From Tuctoria greenei (taxonomy: Eukaryota > Streptophyta > Magnoliopsida > Poales > Poaceae): a stretch of DNA of 64,000 bases. Numbering within the stretch: position 1 is the stretch's first letter; each line of letters begins with the position of its first letter. Both the position numbers and the translations under genes were made by a program. Positions 12,501 through 21,229 of the stretch are shown here, in pieces. The stretch spans positions 27,495,601 through 27,559,600 of the forward strand of contig JAYESD010000009.1 of the NCBI GenBank assembly GCA_036927565.1, given 5' to 3'. The notes under the pieces are model-generated. The model was not told the origin of the DNA. It ran no database searches and worked only from the letters and a program-made list of their open reading frames with translations.

Positions 12501-14359
12501 AGGTATATTGTGTTTCAGGAAAACAAAGAAATGAATATCACCAACTTCAGAACAAAACACTAATCGGAACAATGGATATTTGGGATACGTCTATGATGCA
12601 TTCTATTGGCATATCATGTAGCAACTGCCAACTGGTAATAAGAAAGGTAAAAGTAGGGCACGTACGCTTGTGATATTTGGTGTGCTGATAGCTGTCTTCC
12701 AGATAGTAGCATGCAGAGAAATAGACAAGTGCCAGTCAGATGTGTGATCACATAATGAGTATCAAGAAAACGAATACAATACTGAAATTCCTCATACAAA
12801 ACCATACAACCCAAAAACGGAGAAAATGATAAGGGAAAGTATCACTCATTATAAGCAAAACAAGACAGCTAACCTTTCACTGCAGGAGGACATAGGTAGG
12901 TCCAATTTTGGGTGGTTGGTCAAATACGAATATTGGAATGCTGGTATGTGACCAACTAGGTCGAAAGTTCAAAGTTTGCCAGCGACATGATGGAGAATAT
13001 TATTTAAGTAACAGTTACAACCAGAAGATTATGTTGTGTAACCTAAGTATCTCTGAATTGGACTCAGCAAGTTGAGACTATGAAAATTAGCATTGAGAAT
13101 TTTTTGCTAGAAAGTAGAATTCAGAAGTTGTATGGTATCATTATAAGTTCATAAATGTCCTAGAGCTTTTGTTGTTACTCAAAAGGCAACAGTTACATAA
13201 AACTTCTGTATGGGTAAAGAGAAAATACAAACAATTAAGAACTGGATGAGTGCAGGATGCATACACTACTTTTGGTGAAGTACAGAGATGAACCATTTGC
13301 CAAAATGTGTATTCGATATCCATTTGTTGCCACTGTCAACGAGAAGGACAAGTATTAGATTACCTTGTATCTTAATAACTGAAATATATGGATATTACAA
13401 GCAAGCAGACGCCTAGTCTTTTGAGGTGGTGAGGCATCTTGTGGTGAGCAGGAGGCACCCGGACGCCTAGGCAGCACCTTGAAAACCAGGGCACTAGTAC
13501 TGGGAAAGTTGTTCAGAAACTAGGTTCAAATGGCTTCCTTGACTTTATTGGAATATCTGTTTTTTCCTTAGTCAAGACCATTGGTTCAGTAACAAAGAAA
13601 GAAAATTCTTGCTGCATTCACTAGGCTCAAAGTTCATAGATTTTGATGGAGAAAATTCATAACGCATGGCCATAGTGCTGATGTTGCTCTAGTGAACTGA
13701 TTAACTGAATACAACTGAGGTCCAGTTGTGTTACAATTGTCGTCAACACTGCACTAAGTTTAACCAATGCCATGATTTAGGGAACAATACCAATTGAAAT
13801 GAATCCCAGCGTTAGTAAGAAATGTATGCAGTATGCACAACAACCTAACATTGCAAACAGAGGACTGGAGGCAAGAGATAGGCAGTACTAAATCCAATTT
13901 ATCACTGACCGTGGCGTACCAACCGATTAAAGCACCTGAGCAAGTCAAGAACGGACTACAAGATCACATTGAGAACAGTAGCTACAAGTGCTAACTCATT
14001 CTGGGAAGGAATGCATAAACTGAAATTGACCCATATCACGACACAAATCCACGAACACCAGTACTGGATCCGACGCATCCGGTGCTCGCATTCCGTGAGG
14101 AAACCAAACCCTGCGTCTATCCCCTCCATGCCTCGGACTGCAGCAAAAGTGCAAAACCCAGATATCGTCGACCCGGGACCGCCGCAGGAGACGTTGGATC
14201 GGCAGGCTGGCAGGGGAAGAGGAGGCAAGCAAGATGGAGTGGAAGTGAGGTGGGCGGCGAGCACAGACGAACCTTGACGATGCGGCGGAGGTAGGGGCCG
14301 AAAAGCGGCGGGGCGGAGCGGGCTGCCCCGCGCCCCTTTGACACCGTCGTCGGCAGCAT
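917..14359 (-). CDS. UNC-50 family protein gene, 5' half (four coding exons), interrupted by a Copia element in intron 3
   Basis: Four exons on the minus strand join in frame and match plant UNC-50 proteins, multi-pass membrane proteins of the Golgi/ER named after nematode UNC-50 (receptor trafficking in animals; plant role little known). Order: N-terminus with FGPYLRRIVK, then WQQMDIEYTFWQM and CTSPKVV, then YQHTKYHK, then QTKNQWARDDPAFIV and a hydrophobic stretch that begins the first membrane helix. About 90 residues are covered, with no stop or shift. All visible splice sites are GT-AG: donors at 14272, 13264, 12665 and 916; acceptors end at 13333, 12692 and 1008. Introns 1 and 2 are 940 and 573 bp. 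Intron 3 is 11,658 bp, of which 10,954 is the Copia insertion plus one target copy, leaving about 704 bp originally. The remaining exons lie beyond the left edge. The identity rests on recall of the family, not on a search. Confidence 0.9.
1703..2542. mobile_element. hAT-type non-autonomous element nested in the 5' LTR
   Basis: The termini are CAATGTTTTCAA at 1703 and its inverse TTGAAAACATTG ending at 2542; the match continues for about 15 of 16 bases. An 8-bp target duplication ttctgcac lies at 1695-1702 and 2543-2550, and the 3' LTR shows the uninterrupted empty site. Eight-base duplications are characteristic of hAT elements. Both ends are packed with short subterminal repeats of the type cgactagtcg and gcgactaat. 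The GC-rich middle (about 1950-2340) gives overlapping short frames but no recognisable transposase. It is small enough to be a MITE and would need a transposase in trans. Confidence 0.85.
2551..2935 (+). repeat. Palindrome cluster in U3 of the 5' LTR
   Basis: More than a dozen copies of two related 12-mers lie here: CGGACTAGTCCG, a perfect palindrome, and CGGACAAGTCCG, palindromic except at the centre. Many are followed by atat. The two types alternate irregularly. The same block is present in the 3' LTR. Sirevirus LTRs are known to carry conserved palindromes upstream of the TATA box, so a transcriptional or binding role is plausible but inferred. Confidence 0.85.
2968..2975 (+). promoter_or_regulatory. 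TATA box of the 5' LTR
   Basis: TATAAATA lies directly downstream of the palindrome cluster. The equivalent site in the 3' LTR is at 11567-11574. It is the only strong TATA motif in this part of the LTR, so transcription probably starts about 30 bases further on. Confidence 0.7.
3441..3520. repeat. (AT)40 microsatellite
   Basis: There are forty uninterrupted AT units in the 5' LTR. The 3' LTR has only about five units at the same place, so the tract expanded after insertion. Long tyrosine/isoleucine reading frames across it are artefacts. Confidence 0.97.
3821..3832 (+). promoter_or_regulatory. Primer binding site (initiator Met tRNA)
   Basis: TTGGTATCATAG begins one base after the LTR end and matches the usual plant Copia site TGGTATCAGAGC, complementary to the 3' end of initiator Met tRNA, with a mismatch near its end. 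Confidence 0.8.
3871..5546 (+). pseudogene. Gag (Copia/Sirevirus), broken
   Basis: The frame opens at an ATG at 3871 with a charged N-terminus, then the conserved plant Copia gag block with PHFDGNDYSMWRQNMKMHL. A TGA at 4264 stops it, a shift follows near 4440, and sequence is missing near 4585, probably removing the zinc knuckle. It resumes as a lysine/glutamate-rich likely coiled coil, with another TGA at about 4785, and ends at 5546 after a conserved tail HVWVPKSLVTNLKGPKQAWV. A block of LTR-type palindromes lies inside the coding frame at 5279-5347 and is read as repeated RTSPV-like peptides. Normally gag would run on into protease; here it does not. Confidence 0.85.
5279..5347 (+). repeat. 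Palindrome block inside gag
   Basis: Four copies of the LTR-type motif (CCGGACTAGTCCGG, CCGGACAAGTCCGG and two variants) stand head to tail in the gag frame, which stays open across them. They lie more than 1.4 kb from the LTR. Confidence 0.85.
5548..6330 (+). pseudogene. Integrase C-terminal part and linker to RT (Copia)
   Basis: The sequence resumes abruptly with FSAPYSPQQNGVAERKNRTL, the late part of the Copia integrase core that carries the last acidic residue (the E in AERKN), then FWAEAVNTACHAINR and the C-terminal domain SYFRVFGSKCYI. Protease, the zinc-binding domain and the first two catalytic aspartates are absent: gag ends at 5546 and this piece starts at once. From about 5944 the frame is a hydrophilic, glutamine- and glutamate-rich linker typical of the stretch before Copia RT. 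Stops occur at about 5641 and 6327. Confidence 0.85.
6341..7330 (+). pseudogene. Reverse transcriptase (Copia), frame-shifted
   Basis: Clear Copia RT blocks follow in order: NEVWELVERPK, GTKWVFHNKQDEHG, NKARLVAKGYSQVEGLDFDE, FAPVARLESIRILLA, the catalytic-site segment YQMDVKNAFLNGPI, then after a shift near 6769 RKALYGLKQAPRAWY and the YVDD box (QIYVDDIILGS) near 6945. A TAG at 7022 and another shift near 7330 follow. The key aspartates are present but the protein cannot be made in one piece. Confidence 0.92.
7294..7893 (+). pseudogene. RNase H (Copia), intact domain of a broken pol
   Basis: An open frame of about 200 codons covers the Copia RNase H: RILRYLVHTPNLGLWYP, GYSDTDYAECKVDRIS, SWSSKKQNSIALSTAEAEYV, WMRQTLRDYG, TKHIDIRHNFLR and KQLTDIFTKPLD. 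The acidic residues of the active site are visible. It overlaps the end of the RT frame in another phase because of the shift near 7330. The stop at 7893 is the usual end of Copia pol. Confidence 0.92.
8130..8745 (+). repeat. Palindrome blocks between pol and the 3' reading frame
   Basis: One group of about six CGGACTAGTCCG-type motifs lies at 8130-8265, a half motif near 8440, and a second group at about 8660-8745 just upstream of the ATG at 8830. Between them is untranslated sequence with CT-rich stretches. A role as a subgenomic promoter or splice region for the downstream frame can be imagined, but nothing here proves it. Confidence 0.75.
8830..10373 (+). pseudogene. Sirevirus 3' reading frame (env-like position), one frameshift
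   Basis: This frame of roughly 510 codons starts at ATG 8830 (MSNSHDEVSDFEVEMDHEA) and is broken by a one-base shift near 9718. A basic, serine/alanine-rich N-terminal part is followed by a conserved block with DFYKSVYLPMKTPVV, WIDWAHFEKKGC and WNDEVIAQFYATCHF, seen in the 3' frames of grass Sireviruses. The second half has CGYAPYLMFMIE and ends in an acidic run. I see no signal peptide or membrane helix, so 'env-like' describes position only. Choosing 8830 over an upstream ATG is based on where composition becomes protein-like and on its lying just past the palindromes. Confidence 0.72.
10825..10839 (+). promoter_or_regulatory. Polypurine tract before the 3' LTR
   Basis: AAAAAGGGGGAGAT abuts the start of the 3' LTR and would prime plus-strand DNA synthesis. 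A second GAGGGGGAG tract lies at about 10432, about 50 bases after the last reading frame; repeated purine tracts downstream of the genes are a known Sirevirus trait. Confidence 0.85.
10840..12344 (+). repeat. 3' LTR of the Sirevirus-like element
   Basis: This 1505-bp LTR starts tgaaagtacat and ends ccacattca, followed by the target duplication gttat at 12345. It preserves the empty site of the hAT element (tctgcac followed directly by aagatcgg) and the short form of the AT tract. It has a TATA box at 11567-11574, palindromes at 11098-11530 and two more at about 12220-12262. Confidence 0.95.
12666..12691 (-). CDS. UNC-50 exon 3 (26-nt microexon)
   Basis: The exon lies between an acceptor AG at 12693-12692 and a strong donor GTACGT beginning at 12665. 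It reads (V)YQHTKYHK(Q), exactly the conserved residues expected between exons 2 and 4, with phases that fit on both sides: it supplies one base to the last codon of exon 2 and one to the first of exon 4. At 26 bases it is a true microexon. Confidence 0.88.
13265..13332 (-). CDS. UNC-50 exon 2
   Basis: This 68-nt exon follows an acceptor ttgacag and reads WQQMDIEYTFWQMVHLCTSP then KVV, the most conserved N-terminal block of plant UNC-50 proteins. It ends two bases into a codon before the donor GTATGC at 13264. The ATG inside it is internal, not a start. Confidence 0.9.
14273..14359 (-). CDS. UNC-50 exon 1 with start codon
   Basis: Twenty-nine codons run from ATG 14359-14357 (MLPTTVSKGRGAARSAPPLF) to RRIVK, followed by the donor GTTCGT at 14272. 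Plant UNC-50 proteins begin in the same way, which decides the start. The surrounding DNA is GC-rich, as in many grass first exons. Longer frames across this area in other phases are shadows. Confidence 0.87.
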
Positions 14360-14549
14360 CGTCGCCGCCTCCGGTCGCCTTGGCTACTTGTCCTCACCTC
14401 GCGGGATCCGCCGGCGCTGCTGCTCGGGCAACTGCTGCTCTGAATCTCTGATCTGGTGGGGTGACGGTAGCTGTCAGCCGCGGCAGGGGCACACGAGATC
14501 TGCCTCGCTGGCTTCGCTTCGTTTCGCGTTTGGTTCTTTTTTTTAGTCA

Positions 14550-14556
14550 CTTTATA
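14550..14556 (-). promoter_or_regulatory. Probable TATA box of UNC-50
   Basis: On the minus strand TATAAAG lies about 190 bases upstream of the start codon, at the border between an AT-rich spacer and the GC-rich leader. This would give a leader of roughly 160 bases. It is based on position and motif only. Confidence 0.4.
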
Positions 14557-14619
14557 TGTTAGCTAGCTAAATTTTATTTCTGACTTCAGTCGATCTTTCT
14601 GGCTAATAGTCTCTTGACA

Positions 14620-14733
14620 CATGACCTGATTGTCTAGCCCTTGCTACCCTAATAATTGACTGGATTCTCTTTATATCAATCACTTCTTCCTCTCACGTGA
14701 ACATGGCCTGATTGTCTAGCACTTGCTACCCTA
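14620..14733 (+). repeat. Pair of 32-bp direct repeats
   Basis: A 32-base sequence beginning catgacctgattgtctag at 14620-14651 recurs at 14702-14733 with two differences. Nothing coding is visible here. The stretch from 14734 to 15136 is AT-rich and holds no feature I can name. Confidence 0.7.
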
Positions 14734-15136
14734 GTTTGATATGCTTTTTAATTAGCAATAATGGCATGGTTAACATGATTATTTTTTGAAATATATATTA
14801 AATAGATATCCATAGATGTTTAATTCGGTTCCAAATATTATTAACTAAAAATGAATATTTCAATGCTTTTAAAAGAAAAATATAAATAACAAATGTGGTG
14901 AGTAAATTAAGTGGGAGATGAAAATGAAAATATAATGAGAAATTAAAACTTAGAAAATAGAAAAAAGAAAAGAAAAGGACAGTTCGGTGCATGTAGCTCC
15001 CGCTTGCGCAGTGTCCGGAAAAGGGTCCCATCAAGTTAAAACATGATCGGGCTAAAACAAAAAATGAAACACGTTAAATACAACCCACAAACTGAGAAAG
15101 GACCCGATCAAGTTTTCGAGCAATATGAGTCTGAGA

Positions 15137-15776
15137 CTATGTTTGAGAACACAATATTTTTGAAGTTTTAGAGCAATAATCTGGTATTTGAGATTACTAT
15201 GGTATTTTTACAGAATGACGTTTGACAACTAACTTGAAAACTCTGTATTGAAAACCACAGTTTTGTCTATAATGCAGTATTTTTTTTAGCATTGAAAACT
15301 TTGGTGGGAACCAAAGTTTTTCTCTGTCACGGTGCGGAGGCACTCACTCCCACCTTTTATGTGGCCCGCGCGCTCCCGTCTCTTCTGCTCCCGCCTCTTC
15401 TCTGTCACGGTGCGGAGTTTGGTCCGGTGATTCCTCCAACCTCGCTACGCGATGTCGGCGCCGCAACAAAACAAAAAAACTTGTTCCCGGTTTGGTTTGG
15501 CTTGGCTTGACTCGACCTGACTTCTTCTCTTTTTGCGTGCCTGTCTTCATCACAAATCAAAAACAAAACTAATCAAAATCAGCTAGTAGTAACGAAAAAT
15601 CCTGCCCGCGACCGACTAGACAGAGACAAAATACTTTGCTTTCAAATAGTTCTATGTATTGCAAGACTATAGTATTAAAATATTGTGGTATTGGAACACT
15701 TTGATATTGTCATGACATCTAAAAACTGCGGTATTGAAATAAGTTGGTATTAAAATACTATGTTCCCAAACACAAC
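15137..15776. mobile_element. MITE-like element with imperfect terminal inverted repeats
   Basis: The left end (tatgtttgagaacacaatat) and the right end (tactatgttcccaaacacaa) are imperfect inverted repeats of about 24 bases. Inside are repeated motifs such as tggtatttga and ggtattgaaa, and a GC-rich insert at about 15310-15540. I could not settle a target duplication, so the superfamily is not assigned. From 15777 to 16118 nothing is recognisable. Confidence 0.45.
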
Positions 15777-16118
15777 TTGAATTGTGGAGACCAGCCAACA
15801 ATTGGCCTTTGGCAAAGACTCTTTTTCGAGAGAGAAAAATGATGAGTACGGCGCGAAATCACCAGCTAATGAAAAATATGGGTCGAAACTAATGAAGTGG
15901 CATACTGTGGTAGGAAGAAAAAACGATGAATCGAAAGTTGGTTTTAGCTGACTAACGTTTAGCAATTACAATATTTCCTACTTCATTGTTAGCTGCTGGC
16001 TTCAATAACTGCTCGCTACTACCTTGTTTCGGTCCATATCTAGCCCATGCGCCAAACCCACCTATCTAGCTGTCAAATTTGAGTATCCCGGCTAAAAGTT
16101 GAAATTTGAACTGTATTG

Positions 16119-16294
16119 TGTTAGCGTGTTCGATTCATTACACACATGAGCTTTGCCACCAGCTCAGGTCGAAACGGTCTGCTATGCAAAAACCCTCAAC
16201 CTGAATCCTGATCAAGATCATAAGTCACATCAATTCGAAAGACTAGCATGATAGTTTGAGCTCTATACGCTTTTTAAGTTTGACCCTCATCATC
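16119..16294. repeat. Fragment of a small LTR (TGTTAG family), target of Gypsy element A
   Basis: The sequence starts tgttagcg and matches the LTR that begins at 48599 through segments such as gatcaagatcata and catcatcaatatt. It is cut at 16294 by Gypsy element A and resumes at 28969 with aatatttgatgtgggac. The far end beyond about 28985 is not clear. It is probably a solo LTR or fragment of a small (TRIM-like) retrotransposon. Confidence 0.6.
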
Positions 16295-17174
16295 TATCGG
16301 TTGGTGGTTCCGACAATTCTCCCAGTACTACTGTTAGTAGCCCACGGAGTTTCTTAGTTCGGTTAGGGGGCGCGGAGATTCAGAACAAGATAGTGACTTG
16401 ACACAAGGATTTACGTGGTTCGGACCGCATGAGCGTAATACCCTACTCTACGGGTATGTTGTTGTTGTATTGTGTATGAGCGTGTGTGTGTCCAAAAGAT
16501 CGGATCTGCTAGAGAGTCTGAGAGCGCCAACGAGAGAGCCTGAGCGATCCCCTGTGTATCGCTCGGCCAATCCTTTTATAGTACAAGGGCTGGCCGTTAC
16601 ATCGTTAGCCTGGCCCGACATGTGGCCCTGGCGGTTACTCATGCCTAATACACAGTTTAATGTACTTAATTCCCCTTAATAGCATGGTAACACGCCTTAA
16701 TGGTGGCATTACCAGTATTAAGGGTCTTCCGATCGTGTGTCATTAAGATAGCATTAATGACATATAATCAGGTCTTGAAGCCTTAAATGTCCCTTGAAGG
16801 TCCGAGCCGTTGGAGATCCACCAATCTGCCTGTTGAGGTTGAAGGTCCGGCGGTTGGACGCGTGACAACTTCGGAGCTTAACGTCTTGAACGAGTAGATC
16901 TGGTGCCATTGTACACGTGTCGGTACCGGAGCTTCCCTCTATCAGGGGTTAGGTCTGGTGGTGCCACACAGGTATCCATTCCAGAGCATTCCCATGTATG
17001 GATTGTAGCTCCAGCTTTATGATACACGTGGCGGCACTGAGACTAACCATATGAGGTAGGTAGGTCCGGTTACGAGTAACACGTGGAGTCTTCGGAGGTC
17101 TTCAACTCAGATAGGTGGAGTTCCTTTGAACTTCTTGCAGTTCCAAGGGGTATCCGGTACGCAGGGTACCGACA
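16295..17174 (-). repeat. 3' LTR of element A
   Basis: The plus-strand left end reads tatcggttgg (originally tgtcgg) and the right end is gtaccgaca at 17174. It matches 28073-28963 with a few percent differences. CACGTG boxes lie at 16914, 17025 and 17080. The purine-rich tract that should precede it on the minus strand is at 17175-17198. Confidence 0.9.
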
Positions 17175-17712
17175 GTGGCCCTCGGGCCCACCTTTGGGAG
17201 AAACCCTTTGGATTAAGTCATTCTGCGGGAGGTGGATCTATCTTTCGATTTCTTCGCCGTGTCTTCAAGGGTTTTTGGATGTACCGTTGAGGTGGTAGTT
17301 TGCAGTTAAACCATCGCCGTGTGGCATCTTCTGGACGTGGCAGGTGAGATTTGTGCGTGCAGATCTCACGCAATTGAAGGTCGCCGGTTCCCAATACGAA
17401 AACAGTATAGGTTCCGCGCGTCCTGTCAGGCCGCCGCCCTTGGGTTTCCCGCCACTCATCATGACAACTGTTCGCCTGGGGTAAGGACCTCGACTTGATC
17501 GTCTGGGTGGCCCTGGGCCCCTTTTTCATTGGCAGCGTGTAATTTTTGAAATGTATCCTTTGCCTTTTTTCGGCTTCCATCCAAGCATTGTGGGGGCTTA
17601 CTTAAGAGGGAAACCACACATGGTTTGAGGGTTCCTTACGCCTAAATTTGAACTTGCGCTCGAATCCTCCAAACCTTCACTTGCTTTTTCTCTCTCGCCC
17701 CGTCGTGCTGCG

Positions 17713-19004
17713 ATGGAGTTGGGACTTCCCAAGAGCCGCATCAGGACCGCTTCCTCGGTCCTCACAAAGGGACCCGACTTCCATAGAATCTTGAAGAAGG
17801 GGAGCGCTCGCTCAACCAGTTTTGAGATGAACCGGCTGAGGGCCGCCAAACACCCTGCAAGCTTCTGCACATCCTTGATGCAGGCCGGCGGCCGCATCAG
17901 CTCTATTGCCTTGATCTTCTCTGGGTTAGCTTCAATTCCTCGGTGTGAGACCAAGAAACCAAGGAGCTTCCCTGCAGAAACCCCAAAGACACACTTGTCG
18001 GGGTTCAGCATTGTGCGCGTCGTGCGCAGCTTGCTGAAGACCTGGGACAGGTTGTCTTTTCCTTCCAACAAGTGGGACGACTGGAAGAAAGACTGGGTGG
18101 TCATCACCATGGAGGGACACGAGAGGCTGGAACTGCCTGAAGGCCTCCCCCGCGTCGATATCAACACTTGGAGTGAAGTTCTGGAGCTGTCGAGGGTGTA
18201 CAGGCCCATTCTGGACAGAATCCAAGAGTGCGTCAAAGGTGGGGTGACCCCCCAGATGGTCTTCGACAACTTCTTAGTGAACAGGTGGGCCCCACTAAGG
18301 GCCAGGGAGTGGCCTGCATGAGCTTTCAACAGTGAGATGGATCACAATCGCATCGAGGTTGGTTTGAACACCAACTTAGGCGAGGAGGCTCTGAAGATCC
18401 ATCTCAAGAAACTTCAGCATGGGAACATCAGCCCTGGCGATGTGTCTCCACCGGCGGCCTTCCTGCCTCTGAATATGATACCAGAGGTGAGCAGAGAGCT
18501 CCAGAGGAGGATGCCGCTGTTGGATGACTTGGGCCTAGTGGAAAGGCGACCAACCTCCAGGGTAGCAATCTCCGGAGCTTCTGAAAGGGCGACCCCTCCT
18601 GCTCCGAGCCGACAGGTTGAAGACACCGGCAAGGGCAAGGACCTCGCTGAACCTTCCGACCGGAAGAGGAAGTCGAGACATGCTAACAGAAGCTTCGCGA
18701 GGCCAACTCCGCCTGCCTCAGTCCCTTTTCCTTGGCACGGGAGGTCTTCGATGGCGACACCAACTCCAGCATCGACATCTCCCCGGAATGCCAGCTCCGA
18801 TCGGGTGACTCCGACACCAAGGCCAGCTAAGGGCTCTAGGTCCGAGGGTCCTTCTCAGTCGAGGGGGGCCCCAATCGAGACATCGCTGACGATGGCAGCA
18901 AGCTCCGAAGAGCCTTCCGGAGTTACTACACCAGTTGCGACTGGGTCGGGCTCTGAGCGTCCGGCGAAGAGGTTCCGCGCTAGCTGGAGCGGAAGCCTTC
19001 TAAG
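17713..19004 (+). pseudogene. Antisense gene of element A, exon 1 (chimeric)
   Basis: This exon runs opposite to pol. It starts MELGLPKSRIRTASSVLTKG, close to the MELGL start of the matching gene in element B, and later has WDDWKKDWVV, ERLELPEGLP, GGVTPQMVFDNFL and AAFLPLNMIPEVSRELQRRM, all conserved in B. It belongs to the grass 'putative gypsy type transposon' family (PF04195 type); function unknown. Codons at about 17771-18057 are replaced by a piece of pol in opposite sense, and a stop with a shift lies near 18318. It ends at 19004 at a donor GTAAAT. A conserved CTTACTTAAGA about 110 bases upstream, also present in B, may be its own promoter. Confidence 0.75.
17771..18057 (-). pseudogene. 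Pol fragment (RT to RNase H junction) inside the antisense gene
   Basis: On the minus strand this stretch encodes NPDKCVFGVSAGKLLGFLVS, PPACIKDVQKLAGCLAALS and ALPFFKILWKSGPF, the thumb/connection segment of Tat RT that also occurs at its normal place in element A (about 25060-24770). It differs from both resident copies, so it came from another family member. It interrupts the antisense gene exactly where element B has the FFNHLVRAGKLP block, and keeps a plus-strand frame open across itself. Confidence 0.85.
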
Positions 19005-19079
19005 GTAAATTTGCTTATTTACCTTAGTTTGTTATTTTTGTTGTACCATATTTTGATTTTCTTTATCCTTCATCCACAG
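19005..19079 (+). other. Intron of the antisense gene, element A
   Basis: These 75 bases run from GTAAAT to tcatccacag and are T-rich before the acceptor. Removing them joins codons in the same phase (AG|A) as the 77-base intron in element B (41789-41713, AG|C). The flanks on both sides are protein-coding in both elements. Confidence 0.8.
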
Positions 19080-21017
19080 AGCATCCAAAAAAGGGGCTGA
19101 AGCTCCAATTCTTGTGACAGCAGCTAATGCTGTGCAGGCGGAGGCTCTGACTCCAATTCCAGCACCGCCGGAGGTGGTGGCTGAGGTCATGGCAGCTCTG
19201 GCGCCAGCTGTCATGGTTCTGGAACTTGACTCATCTCCCGAAGCTCCCGTGGTAGCGCTGGACCACGGGAATGAAGATGTACCAGCGACACCAGCTCCAG
19301 AGGCTGAAGATCCAATTTTGGATGTTGTGATGATGGACGCTTCGGCCCCAGAGCCGGAGGTAGATGAGGTTCCAGCCTTCGAGCCGGATGTTACTGAAGC
19401 CCCGGTGGTGGAGCCGACGATTCATGAAGTTTTGGTGCCTGAGCCGGTTGACGTGGAGGTGCCAGCACCCGAACCGGTGGAGGTCGAAGCGTCGGTGCCT
19501 GAACTGACAGTGGAGGAAGCACCAGCGTCGGAGCCGGAGATGGCCTCAGCTCTGGCTGGGTCTTCAATGCCTGCCCCGGAGGTGGTAGTTTCGGAGGTAC
19601 CCGTTCCTGAGTTAGGGTGCCAAGACGAAGCGGCCAGCCCTCTGCTTGAGGGACCAATTGATGATGACTTGGCGGCGGGACCTTTGGGGCTGACTCCGGA
19701 GGTAGAAACTCCCGTTGCAGGACCTACCTCGACGACGACTGAGGCACTCCCGGAGGGTGGCCCTAGTGCCGCGGAAGCTCAGGGGACCACTCTTGTAGAG
19801 TGGGACCCAATTTTTATTTTGGAGAACCCGCTGGAGTCTGCGGAGAGGACCCCGGCAGGTCCGGAGCCAATCCCCCTGTCGCTATCCATCGACAATGCCT
19901 ATTCTAGCCTTCGTCAGGTCCAACTTGCATTTTATCATGACAACAAGAGGAGTGCCAAACTCTTAGGAGGTGGCGCAACCGACTCCAATTCGAGAACAAG
20001 CTGGCGCAAACAAGGCTGGCCGACCACAAGGAGTGGGTCAAGAGGGAGAAGGCCCGGATGGAGTACTAAGGCCAGCTGCTGGATGAGAGGGAAAGCGTGG
20101 TGCGATCCCTCAACAATCAGTCCCGAGCTATATACGAACAAGCCCAGGCTGCTTATCAGGCGGCGAATGATCGCGAGGAGAATCTCAATATCATCCACGA
20201 AGGCCTCGTCAAGCGTGGGGAGGGTCTTGACGAGCGAGAGAAAAAGCTCGAAGAGGAAGAGCAAAAACTTCTGGAGCTAAGGGATGAACTCGTGAAGAGG
20301 GAGGAGGAGATCGTCCAAAGGCTGGCTCTGAGTGACAAGAGCCTTGTAGAGTGCACCAAAAAGCTAGAGGAGTGCTGCAAGAGCGAAGAGGAGAAGGCCT
20401 GGCAACGGGGACAGGACCTTTCCAAAAGGGAGGTCAAAGTCACTGCCAGGGAGAAGAAGGTGCGAGGCCGGGAGAAAGACCTGGTCGACCGACGGAACCA
20501 AATCCACGTCCGGGAGAAGGAGCTTGCCGACCTTAAAAAGCAAGTTGTTGAGAGTATTCAGCAGCACGCCAAGGAGGTCGACCGCCCTGCCCGGGAGGAT
20601 TCGGAGCTTGCGGCGGCTCGGAGGTATTTGGAGGAGATTCGGGGCTCGAGGGCTGCGGAGTCCCAACAAGTATGTGACTTCTTGGGCAAAGCCAATGACG
20701 CGCTGACGCTGTTGGGCTTTAGTCCCGTGCGTCCGGACAATCCGGAGCCAGAGTTGTACCATGCGTTGGAGGCGCTAAGCTCAGCTGACAACAAACTCGA
20801 CGTGATGGGCGATGTCATCGTGGATCAGTTGGAAACTGAAGGAAAATCCCTAGCGAAGAACGTCACAGAATACATGCTGACGTGCTACACAAGCCGGGAT
20901 CCTCACTTCCCACTAAACCCGGTGCTTGAAGGTCCCATCGACGGAGAGGGAGACGCTGCCAAGACCAGCGTGTCAGAGGTTGCCCAGAAGGTCACCTCGT
21001 TCTTCCGTAGAACTTAG
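19080..21017 (+). pseudogene. Antisense gene of element A, exon 2
   Basis: The exon begins ASKKGAEAP and runs through an alanine/proline/glutamate-rich region with about six 10-residue repeats of the type VPAPEPVEVE, a conserved block TTLVEWDPIFILENPLESAE, then after a shift near 19945 and one stop near 20068 a long charged coiled coil (EREKKLEEEEQKLLELRDE-like heptads, about 20100-20600). The C-terminal part has FLGKANDALTLLGFSPVRP and CYTSRDPHFPLNPVLEGP, and it ends at TAG 21015. Element B carries the same parts in the same order. The structure suggests a scaffold or DNA/RNA-associated protein, but the function is unknown. Confidence 0.75.
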
Positions 21018-21229
21018 GATTTTCTCCTTTTAGCTCCCACTTGTATATTCTCTTCTTTTCTCCAATTTTGTAATCTCTTGTCTTCAGATGAATGAAATCC
21101 AAGAAATTTATGAATTTCATTTTTTGTCTTCAACCTTTGTATTACTTGGCCCCCTGATAGATGTACACAATTTGATTGCAAACATGTACCAAAAAGATGT
21201 AGCATTTTGTTGAAGACTTGAGTGCTTCG

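Noticed and set aside
15292..15553. Short frames in the GC-rich insert of the MITE-like element
   Set aside because: No conserved motif; overlapping frames on both strands.
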